Source: Bacteroidales bacterium (GTDB lineage: Bacteria; Bacteroidota; Bacteroidia; Bacteroidales; JAADJA01). Taken from it: a stretch of 64,000 bases of DNA. The notes beneath the pieces were generated by a model that was not told the origin of the DNA, did no database searches, and saw only the letters and a list, made by a program, of their open reading frames with translations. Of the stretch, positions 34,232-42,485 are shown piece after piece. The stretch is from positions 1-64,000 of the forward strand of contig JAIOZL010000014.1 of assembly GCA_021740645.1 (NCBI GenBank). The letters are read 5' to 3'. The position numbers and the translations under genes are program-made. Position 1 is the stretch's first letter; each line of letters starts with the position of its first letter.

Positions 34232-34666
34232 TTAGTTTAAAGGTTCAACAAATAAAATAATGCTATCTATATCAATAATTCTAACATTTCGTCCGACTTC
34301 AATAATGTCATTGTTTTTGGATACTGCTTTCCAATCATCTCCATCAATGGATACTCGACCAGTATCTTTTTCAGTGTTAATTTCTTGTGTCACTTTTCCA
34401 ATTTTGTCTATTAATGCATCTTTGTTTGTTTTAGTCATATTTTTACTATAACCGTATTTAGTAATAATGGGGCGGATTAGAAAGAAAGTAATGGCAACTC
34501 CAAAAGCAAAAAGTAGAATTTGCCACTTAATCTCTAACCCGAAATAATTACCAGTTGCAGTAAACAGTAGTCCGATTCCTATGGATGCAGAAATAAAACC
34601 TGCTGTGAATATTTCAAAAATAAACGCAATAATTCCAATTGTAATTAAGATGTGCCAGGTCTCCAT
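34232..34666 (-). CDS. NfeD-like membrane protein
   Basis: A 144-residue short NfeD-type protein: three hydrophobic helices in the first ~70 residues, then the OB-fold domain ('LIDKIGKVTQEI', 'GRVSIDGDDWKAVS', 'VGRNVRIIDIDSIILFVEPL'). Short NfeD proteins partner with SPFH proteins, and the gene precedes the SPFH gene by 7 bp. The upstream DNA (from 34707) is the attC-like palindrome, so any promoter must lie in or beyond it. Confidence 0.93.
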   Translation of the reverse strand: METWHILITIGIIAFIFEIFTAGFISASIGIGLLFTATGNYFGLEIKWQILLFAFGVAITFFLIRPIITKYGYSKNMTKTNKDALIDKIGKVTQEINTEKDTGRVSIDGDDWKAVSKNNDIIEVGRNVRIIDIDSIILFVEPLN

Positions 34667-34706
34667 TTTATTATTTTTAATTGTTAGTTTTTGTGTTTAT
34701 AGTGTT

Positions 34707-34840
34707 GCATAACGGTTCCGGTATATGAAAAGTTGGGCATTTCGGAGCGAATACCTGTCCCCCGACACTAAACTTATATGCAAGCTATACGACTGAAATA
34801 TAGCACTTTCTGCCCATTTTTTTATATACCGTGTTATAGC
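34707..34840 (-). repeat. 134-bp attC-like imperfect palindrome between gene pairs
   Basis: The left part (34707-34739) begins GCATAACGGTTCCGGTATAT and ends TTGGGCA; the right part (34811-34840) begins TGCCCAT and ends ATATACCGTGTTATAGC. They are reverse complementary apart from a few unpaired bases (GGTT and GT on one arm), with a ~70-bp middle. The outer ends give GCATAAC and GTTATAGC, similar to the RYYYAAC/GTTRRRY core sites of integron attC but not an exact match. Size and bulges are within the attC range. No integrase gene is in the window, so the assignment is tentative. Confidence 0.5.
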
Positions 34841-34886
34841 CAGTGGTTCTTGTCGGTCGTGCTCACAAGTCCCAGTCAATGTGACT

Positions 34887-35567
34887 TTATGTGTCATTTC
34901 GCTCTTTATCTTTCACGTATTTGTCGTAACCGATTTGCCAAAAATACATATCAAGTATCTTCATTATGGGATAATGTTTGCTTGTCCTTATTGATATTAG
35001 TTTTTGTGAGTTTTCTATTTCTGTTTTATTGCTGTCTATGAAGTCAAATAGCTCATTTATGGAAGCAATATTGAAAATAGTATGCTTCATTTTCATTTCT
35101 TTCAAGCCAACAATGAAATACCTGTCGTAAGCAGGAATACAGCCTAAAGTCCCGAGTAAAATTTTACTCAATAATGTGTCTGTTGGTGATATTGGTTTGG
35201 GTTTGTCAGCACCTTTTGTAAAATGTATTTTGCTGTAATGGTCAGCCAATTTACTTTTCAAGGCCAATATCTCCTTTGAGTTATTCCTATTCACTTCATT
35301 GCTTTGGTGGCATTTCAATTTTAGGCTTTCCTTAGAAAACAAAATGTCAACCGTTTCTTTATGTATTAAATGATTTTTTTGTAGCAAACCACTTGAGCCT
35401 CGATACATTCCCCAACTCGCCAAATAAAATGCTAATTCTAAAGCATGAATTTCAGTCTGTTTTGCCACGTTAAATGCTTGATGGCAATTGTCCCAAGATT
35501 TATATCTATGAAACTCATCAGTTGTAATGCTCGTCAAATATTTTTCAATTACGGTTGTTATCTTCAT
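34887..35567 (-). CDS. Conserved hypothetical protein of a cassette-like gene pair
   Basis: A 226-residue, mainly helical soluble protein with no signal peptide or membrane segment. Striking conserved-looking stretches are 'ELAFYLASWGMYRGSSGLLQ', 'DTLLSKILLGTLGCIPAYDR' and 'HYPIMKILDMYFWQIGYD'. I have the impression that this is a widespread uncharacterised family found in accessory regions, but I cannot name it. It follows the GIY-YIG-like gene by 21 bp and is probably co-transcribed with it. A defence or stress role is speculation. Confidence 0.75.
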   Translation of the reverse strand: MKITTVIEKYLTSITTDEFHRYKSWDNCHQAFNVAKQTEIHALELAFYLASWGMYRGSSGLLQKNHLIHKETVDILFSKESLKLKCHQSNEVNRNNSKEILALKSKLADHYSKIHFTKGADKPKPISPTDTLLSKILLGTLGCIPAYDRYFIVGLKEMKMKHTIFNIASINELFDFIDSNKTEIENSQKLISIRTSKHYPIMKILDMYFWQIGYDKYVKDKERNDT

Positions 35568-35588
35568 TTGATTTGTTGCGTGTTTTTC

Positions 35589-36023
35589 TTAAAGCTCGTT
35601 ATTCCATCTTGGTAACCTACCATAAATGTCGGAATGTATTTGTAACAGTTTATTTTCTAAAATTCTCGGGCAGTCAACAAACCTGTCGTTGTGTGTTGCA
35701 TACCAGTAAACATCTAATGCTTCAATTTTTTCAGTCAGCATTTTAACTTTCCAGGAATTACGTCTTGGCTCCCCAAATTGTTTTCCATTTATAAGCCTGT
35801 CCTTAAGTCCACCAATACCAGCTTTACGAATAAATAATGATCCGTCCTGTTTAACTTCTCCAGAACGTCCAATGTATATGAGTTCTATTCGTCCCTCTTT
35901 CAAAGCGTAGATTATGTAAACTCCACTTCGGTCTGCTGGTGCGTTACAAACTTGACCTAAATTGTCTGTTGGCTTGAAAAAGAAATGATCGTTTTGTTCG
36001 TATTTATTTAGTTCGTCAAACAT
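35589..36023 (-). CDS. GIY-YIG-like nuclease-fold protein
   Basis: A 144-residue protein with a divergent GIY-YIG core: 'GVYIIYALKEGRIELIYIGRSG' holds both strands, 'GGLKDRLINGKQFG' the Arg region, and 'CPRILENKLLQIHSDIYGRL' the C-terminal Glu (in LEN). It differs clearly from the small GIY-YIG gene at 29589. It is first in a two-gene unit with the unknown 226-residue protein. On its coding strand, 52-65 bp upstream of the start codon, stands GTTATAGCCAATGG, nearly the same as the GTTATAGCCAGTGG at the other end of the pair (34834 onward on the plus strand). Confidence 0.8.
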   Translation of the reverse strand: MFDELNKYEQNDHFFFKPTDNLGQVCNAPADRSGVYIIYALKEGRIELIYIGRSGEVKQDGSLFIRKAGIGGLKDRLINGKQFGEPRRNSWKVKMLTEKIEALDVYWYATHNDRFVDCPRILENKLLQIHSDIYGRLPRWNNEL

Positions 36024-36202
36024 TATTTTGTCAAAATTGAATTGTTGTATTATTGTTAGTGCTCAGTCGTCCTACCATTGGCTATAACTTGTTTAATTAA
36101 GTAACTGTTACTTATACATTTCCCTTATCCCTAGAGAAAGGTAACAATACTTTTCCAAATAGGCAACTTATGAGAGCATTTATAATGAACAGGAATCTCA
36201 GT

Positions 36203-36334
36203 CTCTAATAATAGTAAACATATTAAGTAGCTATATGTCTATATGTTACGGCCTCCTATAAGCGTATTTAAGGCCATCTACCTCATTAGCAATACATTAC
36301 AACCACTTATATAGAGTTATGTCCTTAAACGGCC
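36203..36334 (+). repeat. Diverged 132-bp direct repeat, copy B, in a 558-bp gap
   Basis: This is the partner of 33009-33140 in the same orientation and of equal length. The gap 36024-36581 also contains the candidate core site near 36075-36088 and runs of CTTAAACGGCC/CTTAAAATGGCC. I see no gene in it. Equal length with about 18% divergence suggests an old duplication or a constrained element rather than recent transposition. Confidence 0.75.
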
Positions 36335-36581
36335 TTAAAATGGCCTTAAACGGGACGTGAGGCTTTTGCGTTACCCTAACGCATTGTCGTACAGGCTCAT
36401 AGAGGTGTCCTTAAGCCGATTTTAGCTACTCCTGATAGTAATAGTTCATAAAAATGTTGCAGTCAACAGATCCTTAGAAGATGTATGCAACGCAACAACT
36501 TCATCATCCTGTTATACTGTAAGTCAAAAATCTAGTTATAATGCATCATCTGAGGTATTCCTGAGTAAAATAAAATAAGTA

Positions 36582-37034
36582 TTACTCATTATCAATACCT
36601 GACACGTGAAGTCGATATGCATCATAAAAATATCTTCTGTCTGGATAAAAAAAGAAGAACTGCATTTTGTTCATATTGTGATATAAGATTGTTTGAACAA
36701 ACAGTTCAACACCATACTTATCAATTGATGAAAATAAATAATCATCAAAAATATCACCGTCGTCATCAACTAATTCAAGTTTTTGATCAATCAGATTATT
36801 CGTATAAAATACATCTTTATCCTTATTGTAAATCGTTATGATTCCTTTATTTATGTCATATTTCAATCTGGTCGTCGATTGTTCCCATTCGGACCACGGT
36901 AAATATTCATATTCAATACCCTTCTGTAAATCCATACTGGACCAGGAGAACCATTCTGTCTGAAATACTGCTATCTGGTTAAAGCAGGATAGGGATATTG
37001 CTGTAAGTAATATCATTAAATATATTTTCTTCAT
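36582..37034 (-). CDS. Exported hypothetical protein
   Basis: A 150-residue protein with a signal sequence (KKIYLMILLTAISLSC), which may be a lipoprotein signal with C17. The mature part is rich in aromatic and acidic residues ('TEWFSWSSMDLQKGIEYEYL', 'YFYDAYRLHVSG'). No family is recognised. It stands alone between core-site-like sequences (GTATAAC at 37144-37150 upstream; TATAAC-like sequences around 36510-36545 downstream), consistent with a one-gene cassette. Confidence 0.65.
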   Translation of the reverse strand: MKKIYLMILLTAISLSCFNQIAVFQTEWFSWSSMDLQKGIEYEYLPWSEWEQSTTRLKYDINKGIITIYNKDKDVFYTNNLIDQKLELVDDDGDIFDDYLFSSIDKYGVELFVQTILYHNMNKMQFFFFYPDRRYFYDAYRLHVSGIDNE

Positions 37035-37172
37035 AGTTTTAGTTTAAATTATGTTACAATGGAATTATTTGCACAAGCTGAAATGGTAGTGATAATAGGC
37101 ATTACCGGAGATTATAACTACTTTGATTAATACAAAACAATTTGTATAACGGCTGTATACGGCTGATGCTAA

Positions 37173-37604
37173 GCCGTTTTAACCTGGGACTCAAACCTAA
37201 AAGATTGGGTTGGTAGAACTAAAAAAGAGTATTCATATGATGTTGATGGGAATAAAACATTAGATGTTTATTATCGGTGGGATTCAAATCTAAACGATTG
37301 GGTTTTAAACCAAAAAGCAATACATTATTATTCTGCTTTGAAAGTTAATGTCGGGACAGTTAATATCCATGATTTTTATGCTAAAAACGAAATTCTGATT
37401 TACCCAAACCCAGTCAAAGACATTCTTTTTATTTCATCATCACTAGAATATCAAACAGAGATTTTCGATATGATGGGAAGGAAATTAATGACTTCAACAA
37501 AAAATCAGATTGATGTTTCAATGATTGAAAGGGGTACTTATATCCTTAGATTTACAGACAGTCAGGGAAATATCATAAAGGCTGAAAAGATAATTAAAGA
37601 GTAG
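37173..37604 (+). pseudogene. 5'-truncated T9SS-sorted protein remnant
   Basis: An open frame without a proper start runs from 37173, directly after TAA in GCTAAGCCG, to the stop at 37604. It encodes repeats of the form 'WDSNLKDWV' and 'RWDSNLNDWVLNQ' with 'SYDVDGNKTLDVYY' between them, then a complete T9SS type A tail ('IYPNPVKDILFISS... IERGTYILRFTDSQGN'). Such repeats normally follow a long N-terminal part and a signal peptide, all missing here. The break falls in an imperfect palindrome (37144-37180) with a GTATAAC edge, so the truncation looks like a recombination junction. Confidence 0.8.
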
Positions 37605-37846
37605 GTAAGCAATCCCTAGAGATTGGGTTCTGTGATATCTAATCTCAATAGTTATAGCTTTGTGGTTTACAAATCATAAGGAGCCATGTTCTTGGGTTAT
37701 TGTTTTCCGAAGGTTGTCATACTTAAAGCAGTCTATTTTAAGTTGAGATTCACACATGTTAATGCCCCCTTAACCGAAAAATATTTGTATTTTTCTGATT
37801 TAATCAGAGCTTACAACAACCGTTACCGGCAATTTGACCGAACCAC

Positions 37847-37946
37847 TATCGTATAATATAAGCTCATATCGTATCATATTTATCGGCTATTTATCGAATA
37901 AAAACGAATCATATCGAATCAGATTGAAAATAAAGTGATATATTTG
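37847..37946 (+). promoter_or_regulatory. Repeated TATCGWAT sites and candidate -7 box upstream of the Fic gene
   Basis: TATCGTAT occurs at 37847 and 37867 and TATCGAAT at 37892 and 37912, two pairs each spaced exactly 20 bp (about two helical turns), with TATCGGCT at 37881. They end just before TATATTTG (37939-37946), a match to the Bacteroidota -7 consensus TAnnTTTG only 4 bp before the start codon, which would imply a nearly leaderless mRNA. The remaining gap from 37605 shows no gene. A winged-helix autoregulator binding these sites is inferred. Confidence 0.5.
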
Positions 37947-37950
37947 AAGT

Positions 37951-38991
37951 ATGGGAAATAAGGTACATACATTTTCACTCAACATTGATTGGGAGCTTAT
38001 CCGACTAATAAGCCAAATTGACCGATTTGATGCTTCATGGACTACAATAGAAAAGAAAGAAGGACAAAGCTTAAAGCAATTAAAAACGATTGCCACTGTG
38101 CGAAGCGTTGGGGCTTCAACACGTATTGAAGGTTCAAAAATTTCAGACGAAGAAGTTGAAGTCTTGCTCAAAGAAATTGACATTACCAAAATTGTAGACA
38201 GAGATTCACAAGAAGTCGTAGGTTATTTTGAAACACTCGATTTAATTTCGGAATCACATGAAGAAATATCAATTACAGAAAGTAATCTGAAAAACTTGCA
38301 CAATATTTTAATGAAATATAGCAAGAAAGACGAATGGCATAAAGGTAATTACAAGCAGCATAGCAATGCTGTAGAAGCAAAACTTCCCGATGGAACCAGA
38401 CAGAAAATATTTCAGACCACGGAAGCCGGATTCCCAACGCAGGATGCAATGAGATTTCTAATTGATTGGTATGTAAATGACAATGAAACTCATCCATTAG
38501 TTAAATGTGCATTGTTTGCCTATGAATTTGTGAGTATTCACCCATTTCAGGACGGAAATGGTCGCTTGAGCAGATTACTTTCAACCCTGCTGCTACTAAA
38601 ACATGGTTATAAATGGATTCAATATGTAAGTTTTGAACATGAAATAGAAAGTAGAAAAACTGAATATTATAGAGTTTTAAGGAGTTGTCAAGCACAAAGA
38701 CCCAATGAAGATGTAACGGATTGGATTCGATTTTTCTTAGATGCACTTGGAAATATCCAGACTCAACTAATGATAAAACTTGAATATAAAGGAGTTGAAA
38801 CAAGATTGTCGCCAAGAGAAAAATCCATATTGACTTTCATAGAAAATAATTCGGGTAGCAAATCTGGTGATATTGCCAAAAAACTCGGGATTCCAAGTCC
38901 CACAGTTAAACGGATTTTACCTGAATTGATTAGCAAAAACTTGATTGAAAAATTTGGAACAGGACCAGGGACTAATTATTCGATAAAATAA
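37951..38991 (+). CDS. Class II Fic-domain AMP-transferase with winged-helix C-terminus
   Basis: A 346-residue Fic protein that should transfer AMP (or another nucleotide part) to a protein hydroxyl. The inhibitory motif S/TxxxE(G/N) is seen as S56-TRI-E60-G61, N-terminal to the core, so it is self-inhibited (class II). The catalytic motif HPFQDGNGRLSR spans 197-208 and is complete. The C-terminus (~285-346, 'LSPREKSILTFIENN', 'GDIAKKLGIPSPTVKRILPE') is a winged-helix DNA-binding domain. Repeated TATCGWAT sites just upstream are likely operators. No separate antitoxin gene is adjacent, as expected for class II. Confidence 0.93.
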   Translation: MGNKVHTFSLNIDWELIRLISQIDRFDASWTTIEKKEGQSLKQLKTIATVRSVGASTRIEGSKISDEEVEVLLKEIDITKIVDRDSQEVVGYFETLDLISESHEEISITESNLKNLHNILMKYSKKDEWHKGNYKQHSNAVEAKLPDGTRQKIFQTTEAGFPTQDAMRFLIDWYVNDNETHPLVKCALFAYEFVSIHPFQDGNGRLSRLLSTLLLLKHGYKWIQYVSFEHEIESRKTEYYRVLRSCQAQRPNEDVTDWIRFFLDALGNIQTQLMIKLEYKGVETRLSPREKSILTFIENNSGSKSGDIAKKLGIPSPTVKRILPELISKNLIEKFGTGPGTNYSIK

Positions 38992-39280
38992 GTAAGTTGG
39001 AAAACCCACTCACTGAGAACCACATCCGTCGCTCAAACCTGAGCCACTGTAGCAATTGCTATTATTGTCATATTTATTTGATATATTGCACCTTACTACT
39101 TTCTTCTCACAAAGTTAGATGGTTCAATGTAAAACGGGGATCGTGGCTCTGGTAAGGCGGGATTTGCACCAAGGTCTGTATGAAGATTATCGGCAAGCCT
39201 ACTTGACCAAAAAGCGAATTATGAAATTCCTAAAAGTTTTTATTTTTGAATAGTTTTAGGAATTTGTTTATCTTTACCCT

Positions 39281-40519
39281 ATGAAAACAATAGCGCGTAA
39301 AAGTTACTTAGATACACTTAGTGTTCTTAAAGACAAGAATTTAATTAAGGTTGCCACAGGCGTTAGGCGTTGTGGAAAATCAACTTTAATGACACAATTT
39401 CAAGACTTGTTGCGTATAGAAAACGGCAAAGTTTCCATTTTAGCGATCAATATGGATATGCCAGAATTCCGGTTTTTAGCAGAAAAAAACCTGCCTACCG
39501 GACAGGCAGGTTGGAAAGAGATTTACGATTACATCATTAAGCATCTTAAAAAAAACGTAATCAATTATGTGTTTATAGACGAAGTTCAAAACGTTCCCGA
39601 ATTTGAAAAAATGTTGGAAGGCTTGTACGTTCACCCAAATATAGATTTGTACGTTACAGGTTCAAACGCTTTTTTATTATCAAGCGACTTGGCAACTTTG
39701 CTCACAGGTAGAGCTTATGAAATAAATGTACTGCCTTTTTCTTTTGCTGAATATCTAGAGTTCACCGGCAAAACCACAAACCCTGACCGTGCTTTTGCTG
39801 AATATTTGCGTACAGGTGGTTTTCCTGAAGCTGTACGACTTTCAGCAGACGGAAATCATTTTGCAAATGAATATTTGCAAACGGTTTTCAAAAACATTTA
39901 CGACAACGATATTTCTAAACGCTATACTATTTATGCCGAAAAATCATATCAGGAAGTTGTAACCTTCTTAATAGATTCAATTGGTTCAAGAGTTTCAGCA
40001 GGAAACATTGCCAAAGTTTTAACGACAAACAAAAAGAAAATTGACAACAAAACGGTGTCAAAGTACATTGACACTTTGGTTGAAGCCTATTTATTTTACA
40101 AAGTAAACCGCTATGACATCAAAGGCAAACAACATTTGGCAACGCAAGAAAAATACTATTTGGTGGATTTAGGTTTTCGCAACGCATTACTTGGAAAAGA
40201 ATTGGCAAGCGATGCGGGACATTTACTTGAAAATATAATTTATCTTGAGCTAAAACGCAGAAACAACCAAGTATGGATAGGAAAAGCCAACAATTTAGAA
40301 GTTGATTTTGTTGTTCGCAACAACGAAGGTTTTACACAATACATACAAGTTTCGCAAACAATAGAAAACGCAACGACTTTAGGACGTGAGTTAGCACCAT
40401 TTGACAGTATTTCAGACCATCACGAAAAACTTCTAATTACAATGGACTACGACACAGGTACATATAACGGAATAAAAAAAATAAATGCAATAGATTGGCT
40501 TACAAAGACCGAAAAATAA
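39281..40519 (+). CDS. AAA-14/DUF4143-type ATPase with an in-frame repeat insertion
   Basis: A 412-residue ATPase of the family common as stand-alone accessory genes in Bacteroidota. The P-loop is 'GVRRCGKSTLM', Walker B 'NYVFIDEVQNV', sensor 'YVTGSNAFLLSSDLATLLTG', and the C-terminal DUF4143 region has a nuclease-like motif ('RRNNQVWIGKANNLEVDFVV', with E..VD). At residues ~70-76 the peptide LPTGQAG interrupts the otherwise continuous 'FRFLAEKN|WKEIYDYI'; it is encoded by the palindromic repeat at 39490-39510 and keeps the frame. The cellular role of the family is unknown. Confidence 0.9.
   Translation: MKTIARKSYLDTLSVLKDKNLIKVATGVRRCGKSTLMTQFQDLLRIENGKVSILAINMDMPEFRFLAEKNLPTGQAGWKEIYDYIIKHLKKNVINYVFIDEVQNVPEFEKMLEGLYVHPNIDLYVTGSNAFLLSSDLATLLTGRAYEINVLPFSFAEYLEFTGKTTNPDRAFAEYLRTGGFPEAVRLSADGNHFANEYLQTVFKNIYDNDISKRYTIYAEKSYQEVVTFLIDSIGSRVSAGNIAKVLTTNKKKIDNKTVSKYIDTLVEAYLFYKVNRYDIKGKQHLATQEKYYLVDLGFRNALLGKELASDAGHLLENIIYLELKRRNNQVWIGKANNLEVDFVVRNNEGFTQYIQVSQTIENATTLGRELAPFDSISDHHEKLLITMDYDTGTYNGIKKINAIDWLTKTEK
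39490..39510. repeat. 21-bp palindromic repeat inserted in frame in a coding sequence
   Basis: A 21-bp near-palindrome (left CCTGCCTACC, right GGACAGGCAGG) adds exactly seven codons, read as LPTGQAG. It is a variant of the 20-bp inserts in the two tRNA fragments (29551 and 29895; CCCGCCTGCCGGCAGGCAGG). Removing it restores a smooth family-like sequence. Confidence 0.8.
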
Positions 40520-40615
40520 GGGCGAACCGATAATCGTGTAGACGGTTCTGCCAGTAAACTCTGGAGGAGTGGGCCTCTCACTTGCCAGACTGAGCCTGTA
40601 GAAGTACCACCGTAT

Positions 40616-40632
40616 CCTGAATTAAATTCGGG
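40616..40632. repeat. Short palindromic intergenic repeat
   Basis: CCTGAATTAAATTCGGG is nearly self-complementary and is followed by ACAGGCAG. I know this CCTGAATT..AATTCGGG/GACAGGCAG type as a dispersed sequence of Bacteroidota. It lies in the 235-bp gap 40520-40755 between the ATPase and GNAT genes, which otherwise shows no gene. Confidence 0.6.
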
Positions 40633-40755
40633 ACAGGCAGTAGGGTGCAAAAAGCTCTAAGTTTGAATCCAACAAAATTAAAATATTGCCCTACTTGAGC
40701 CGGTGCTGTTCATACATTTGAAATATTAAAGCTAAAACACTTCACCAAAACCACC

Positions 40756-41292
40756 ATGATCCTAAAAATTAGCACAGAAATAGAATTAAAACAACTAGAG
40801 CTATCCGATTCAGCCGATATTTATAATGCCATCGACAGTCAAAGAGAATACCTTGGAAAATGGCTTCCATTTGTTGCCCTTACCAAAGAAATATCGGATA
40901 CGGAAAAATTTGTTGAATCTGTTATAAATGCTCCGGAAGACCGGTTCGAATATGTTTTTACCATCAGAAAAAACAATAAATTTATTGGTCTTATTGCTTT
41001 TAAAGAAACAGACAAATTGAATCAAAAGACGGAAATTGGTTATTGGCTTTCGGAGAAATATCAGAAGCTGGGGATAATGACAAAATCGGTGGAGAAACTT
41101 TGTGATTTTGCCTTCGATACCATGGGGATGAACCGGATACAAATAAAATGTGCTGTTGAGAATAGCCCAAGTAGTAATATTCCTAAAAGACTTGGATTCA
41201 AATTCGAGGGGATTGAAAGAGAGGGAGAATTGTTATGGGGTAATATATTCACCGATTTGGAGATTTACAGTAAATTAAAGAAGGATAAATAA
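40756..41292 (+). CDS. GNAT acetyltransferase, RimJ/RimL type
   Basis: A 178-residue Gcn5-related N-acetyltransferase. The acetyl-CoA-binding motif A is seen as 'EIGYWLSEKYQKLGIMTKSV' (Q/RxxGxx variant QKLGIM), followed by 'MNRIQIKCAVENSPSSNIPK', typical of ribosomal-protein serine acetyltransferase-like (RimJ/RimL) members. The actual substrate could be a protein N-terminus, an antibiotic or a small amine. It is monocistronic at the right edge of the accessory island. Confidence 0.9.
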   Translation: MILKISTEIELKQLELSDSADIYNAIDSQREYLGKWLPFVALTKEISDTEKFVESVINAPEDRFEYVFTIRKNNKFIGLIAFKETDKLNQKTEIGYWLSEKYQKLGIMTKSVEKLCDFAFDTMGMNRIQIKCAVENSPSSNIPKRLGFKFEGIEREGELLWGNIFTDLEIYSKLKKDK

Positions 41293-41561
41293 CAATCAGA
41301 TTCAGACTTATTTTAGACCAATATGGGGATAAATATCCTTGCTTATTTTGATCAAATCTAAATTCCTGCCCTGCTATAGGATTTTAAATTGTAAGATATA
41401 TCTTTAAAAACGTGTATTTTATAACCGCCCTTGTTACGCTTTTTCATGGGTACCCTAAAACCCAAAGGAGACTGGCCACAAAAGCTCATAGCAAAATATT
41501 CAATCGAAACTCTCTGTATTTCTGATCAATTGCGTACATTTATTGGTGTAAATGAATTACA

Positions 41562-42485
41562 ATGAACGATATTATTAAAACAGAAAATCTGTCGAGAGAA
41601 TATGGTGACGTAAAAGCGGTTTCATCCCTAAACCTGAGCGTTAGAAAGAGGGAAATCTATGGCTTTCTGGGTCTAAATGGAGCCGGAAAAACAACCACCA
41701 TAAGAATGCTTCTTGGAATGGTTCGTCCTACTTCAGGAGCGGTATATATTCAAGGCGAAAAGGTACATGCAAACCACACTGAATTGTGGAAAAAAATTGG
41801 TCATTTGGTTGAGACTCCAAATTCATATCCCAATCTCACCGTACGTGAAAATCTGGAAATCATTCGTCGTTTAAGGCTTTTGCCGGATAAAGCTAACGTG
41901 AAAACCATTATCGAAAAACTTCAACTGGGACCTTACACAAACAGGAAGGCTAAAAATCTTTCTCTTGGGAATAAACAACGTCTCGGTTTGGCAAAGGCGC
42001 TTATTCATACTCCTGAAATACTGATACTGGATGAGCCCACCAACGGATTAGACCCTGCCGGAATTCATGATGTTCGGGAAATGTTAAACGATTTAGCTGA
42101 AAACCATGATGTAAGCATATTTATTTCCAGTCATATACTTGGAGAAATTTCAAGATTCGCCACCCGAATCGGAATAATTCATGAGGGTAGATTGGTTGAA
42201 GAAATCGATGCAGGTCAATTGGAGTCATTATGTAAAAAACAACTATTGATTCGCACAAAAGATCTGAGAGCCGCACATGAGATAATCGTAAAAAACGGTT
42301 TCAAAAACAGCAAAATTGAAAACGAAACCATTAAAATTGAAGATGAGGCAGCGGTGCAAAACCCTGATAAAGTTGCCACAATTTTGGTAAACGCCAATTG
42401 TCCCCCAAGCCTTTTATATATAAAGGAAGAGGATTTGGAATCTTACTTTTTAAGGATCATTAATAAGAACGAAAGCATAAAATGA
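41562..42485 (+). CDS. ABC transporter ATP-binding protein (ABC-2 exporter type)
   Basis: A 307-residue nucleotide-binding subunit: Walker A 'GLNGAGKTTTIRML', signature 'LSLGNKQRLGLAKAL' (LSLGN in place of the usual LSGGQ), Walker B 'EILILDEPTNGLDPAG', and switch His in 'FISSHIL'. The unusual signature is normal for BcrA/bacitracin- and lantibiotic-immunity-type ATPases. The stop codon overlaps the start of the permease by 4 bp (ATGA), so the two form one exporter. The substrate is unknown; peptide-antibiotic resistance or lipid/peptide export is plausible. Confidence 0.93.
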   Translation: MNDIIKTENLSREYGDVKAVSSLNLSVRKREIYGFLGLNGAGKTTTIRMLLGMVRPTSGAVYIQGEKVHANHTELWKKIGHLVETPNSYPNLTVRENLEIIRRLRLLPDKANVKTIIEKLQLGPYTNRKAKNLSLGNKQRLGLAKALIHTPEILILDEPTNGLDPAGIHDVREMLNDLAENHDVSIFISSHILGEISRFATRIGIIHEGRLVEEIDAGQLESLCKKQLLIRTKDLRAAHEIIVKNGFKNSKIENETIKIEDEAAVQNPDKVATILVNANCPPSLLYIKEEDLESYFLRIINKNESIK

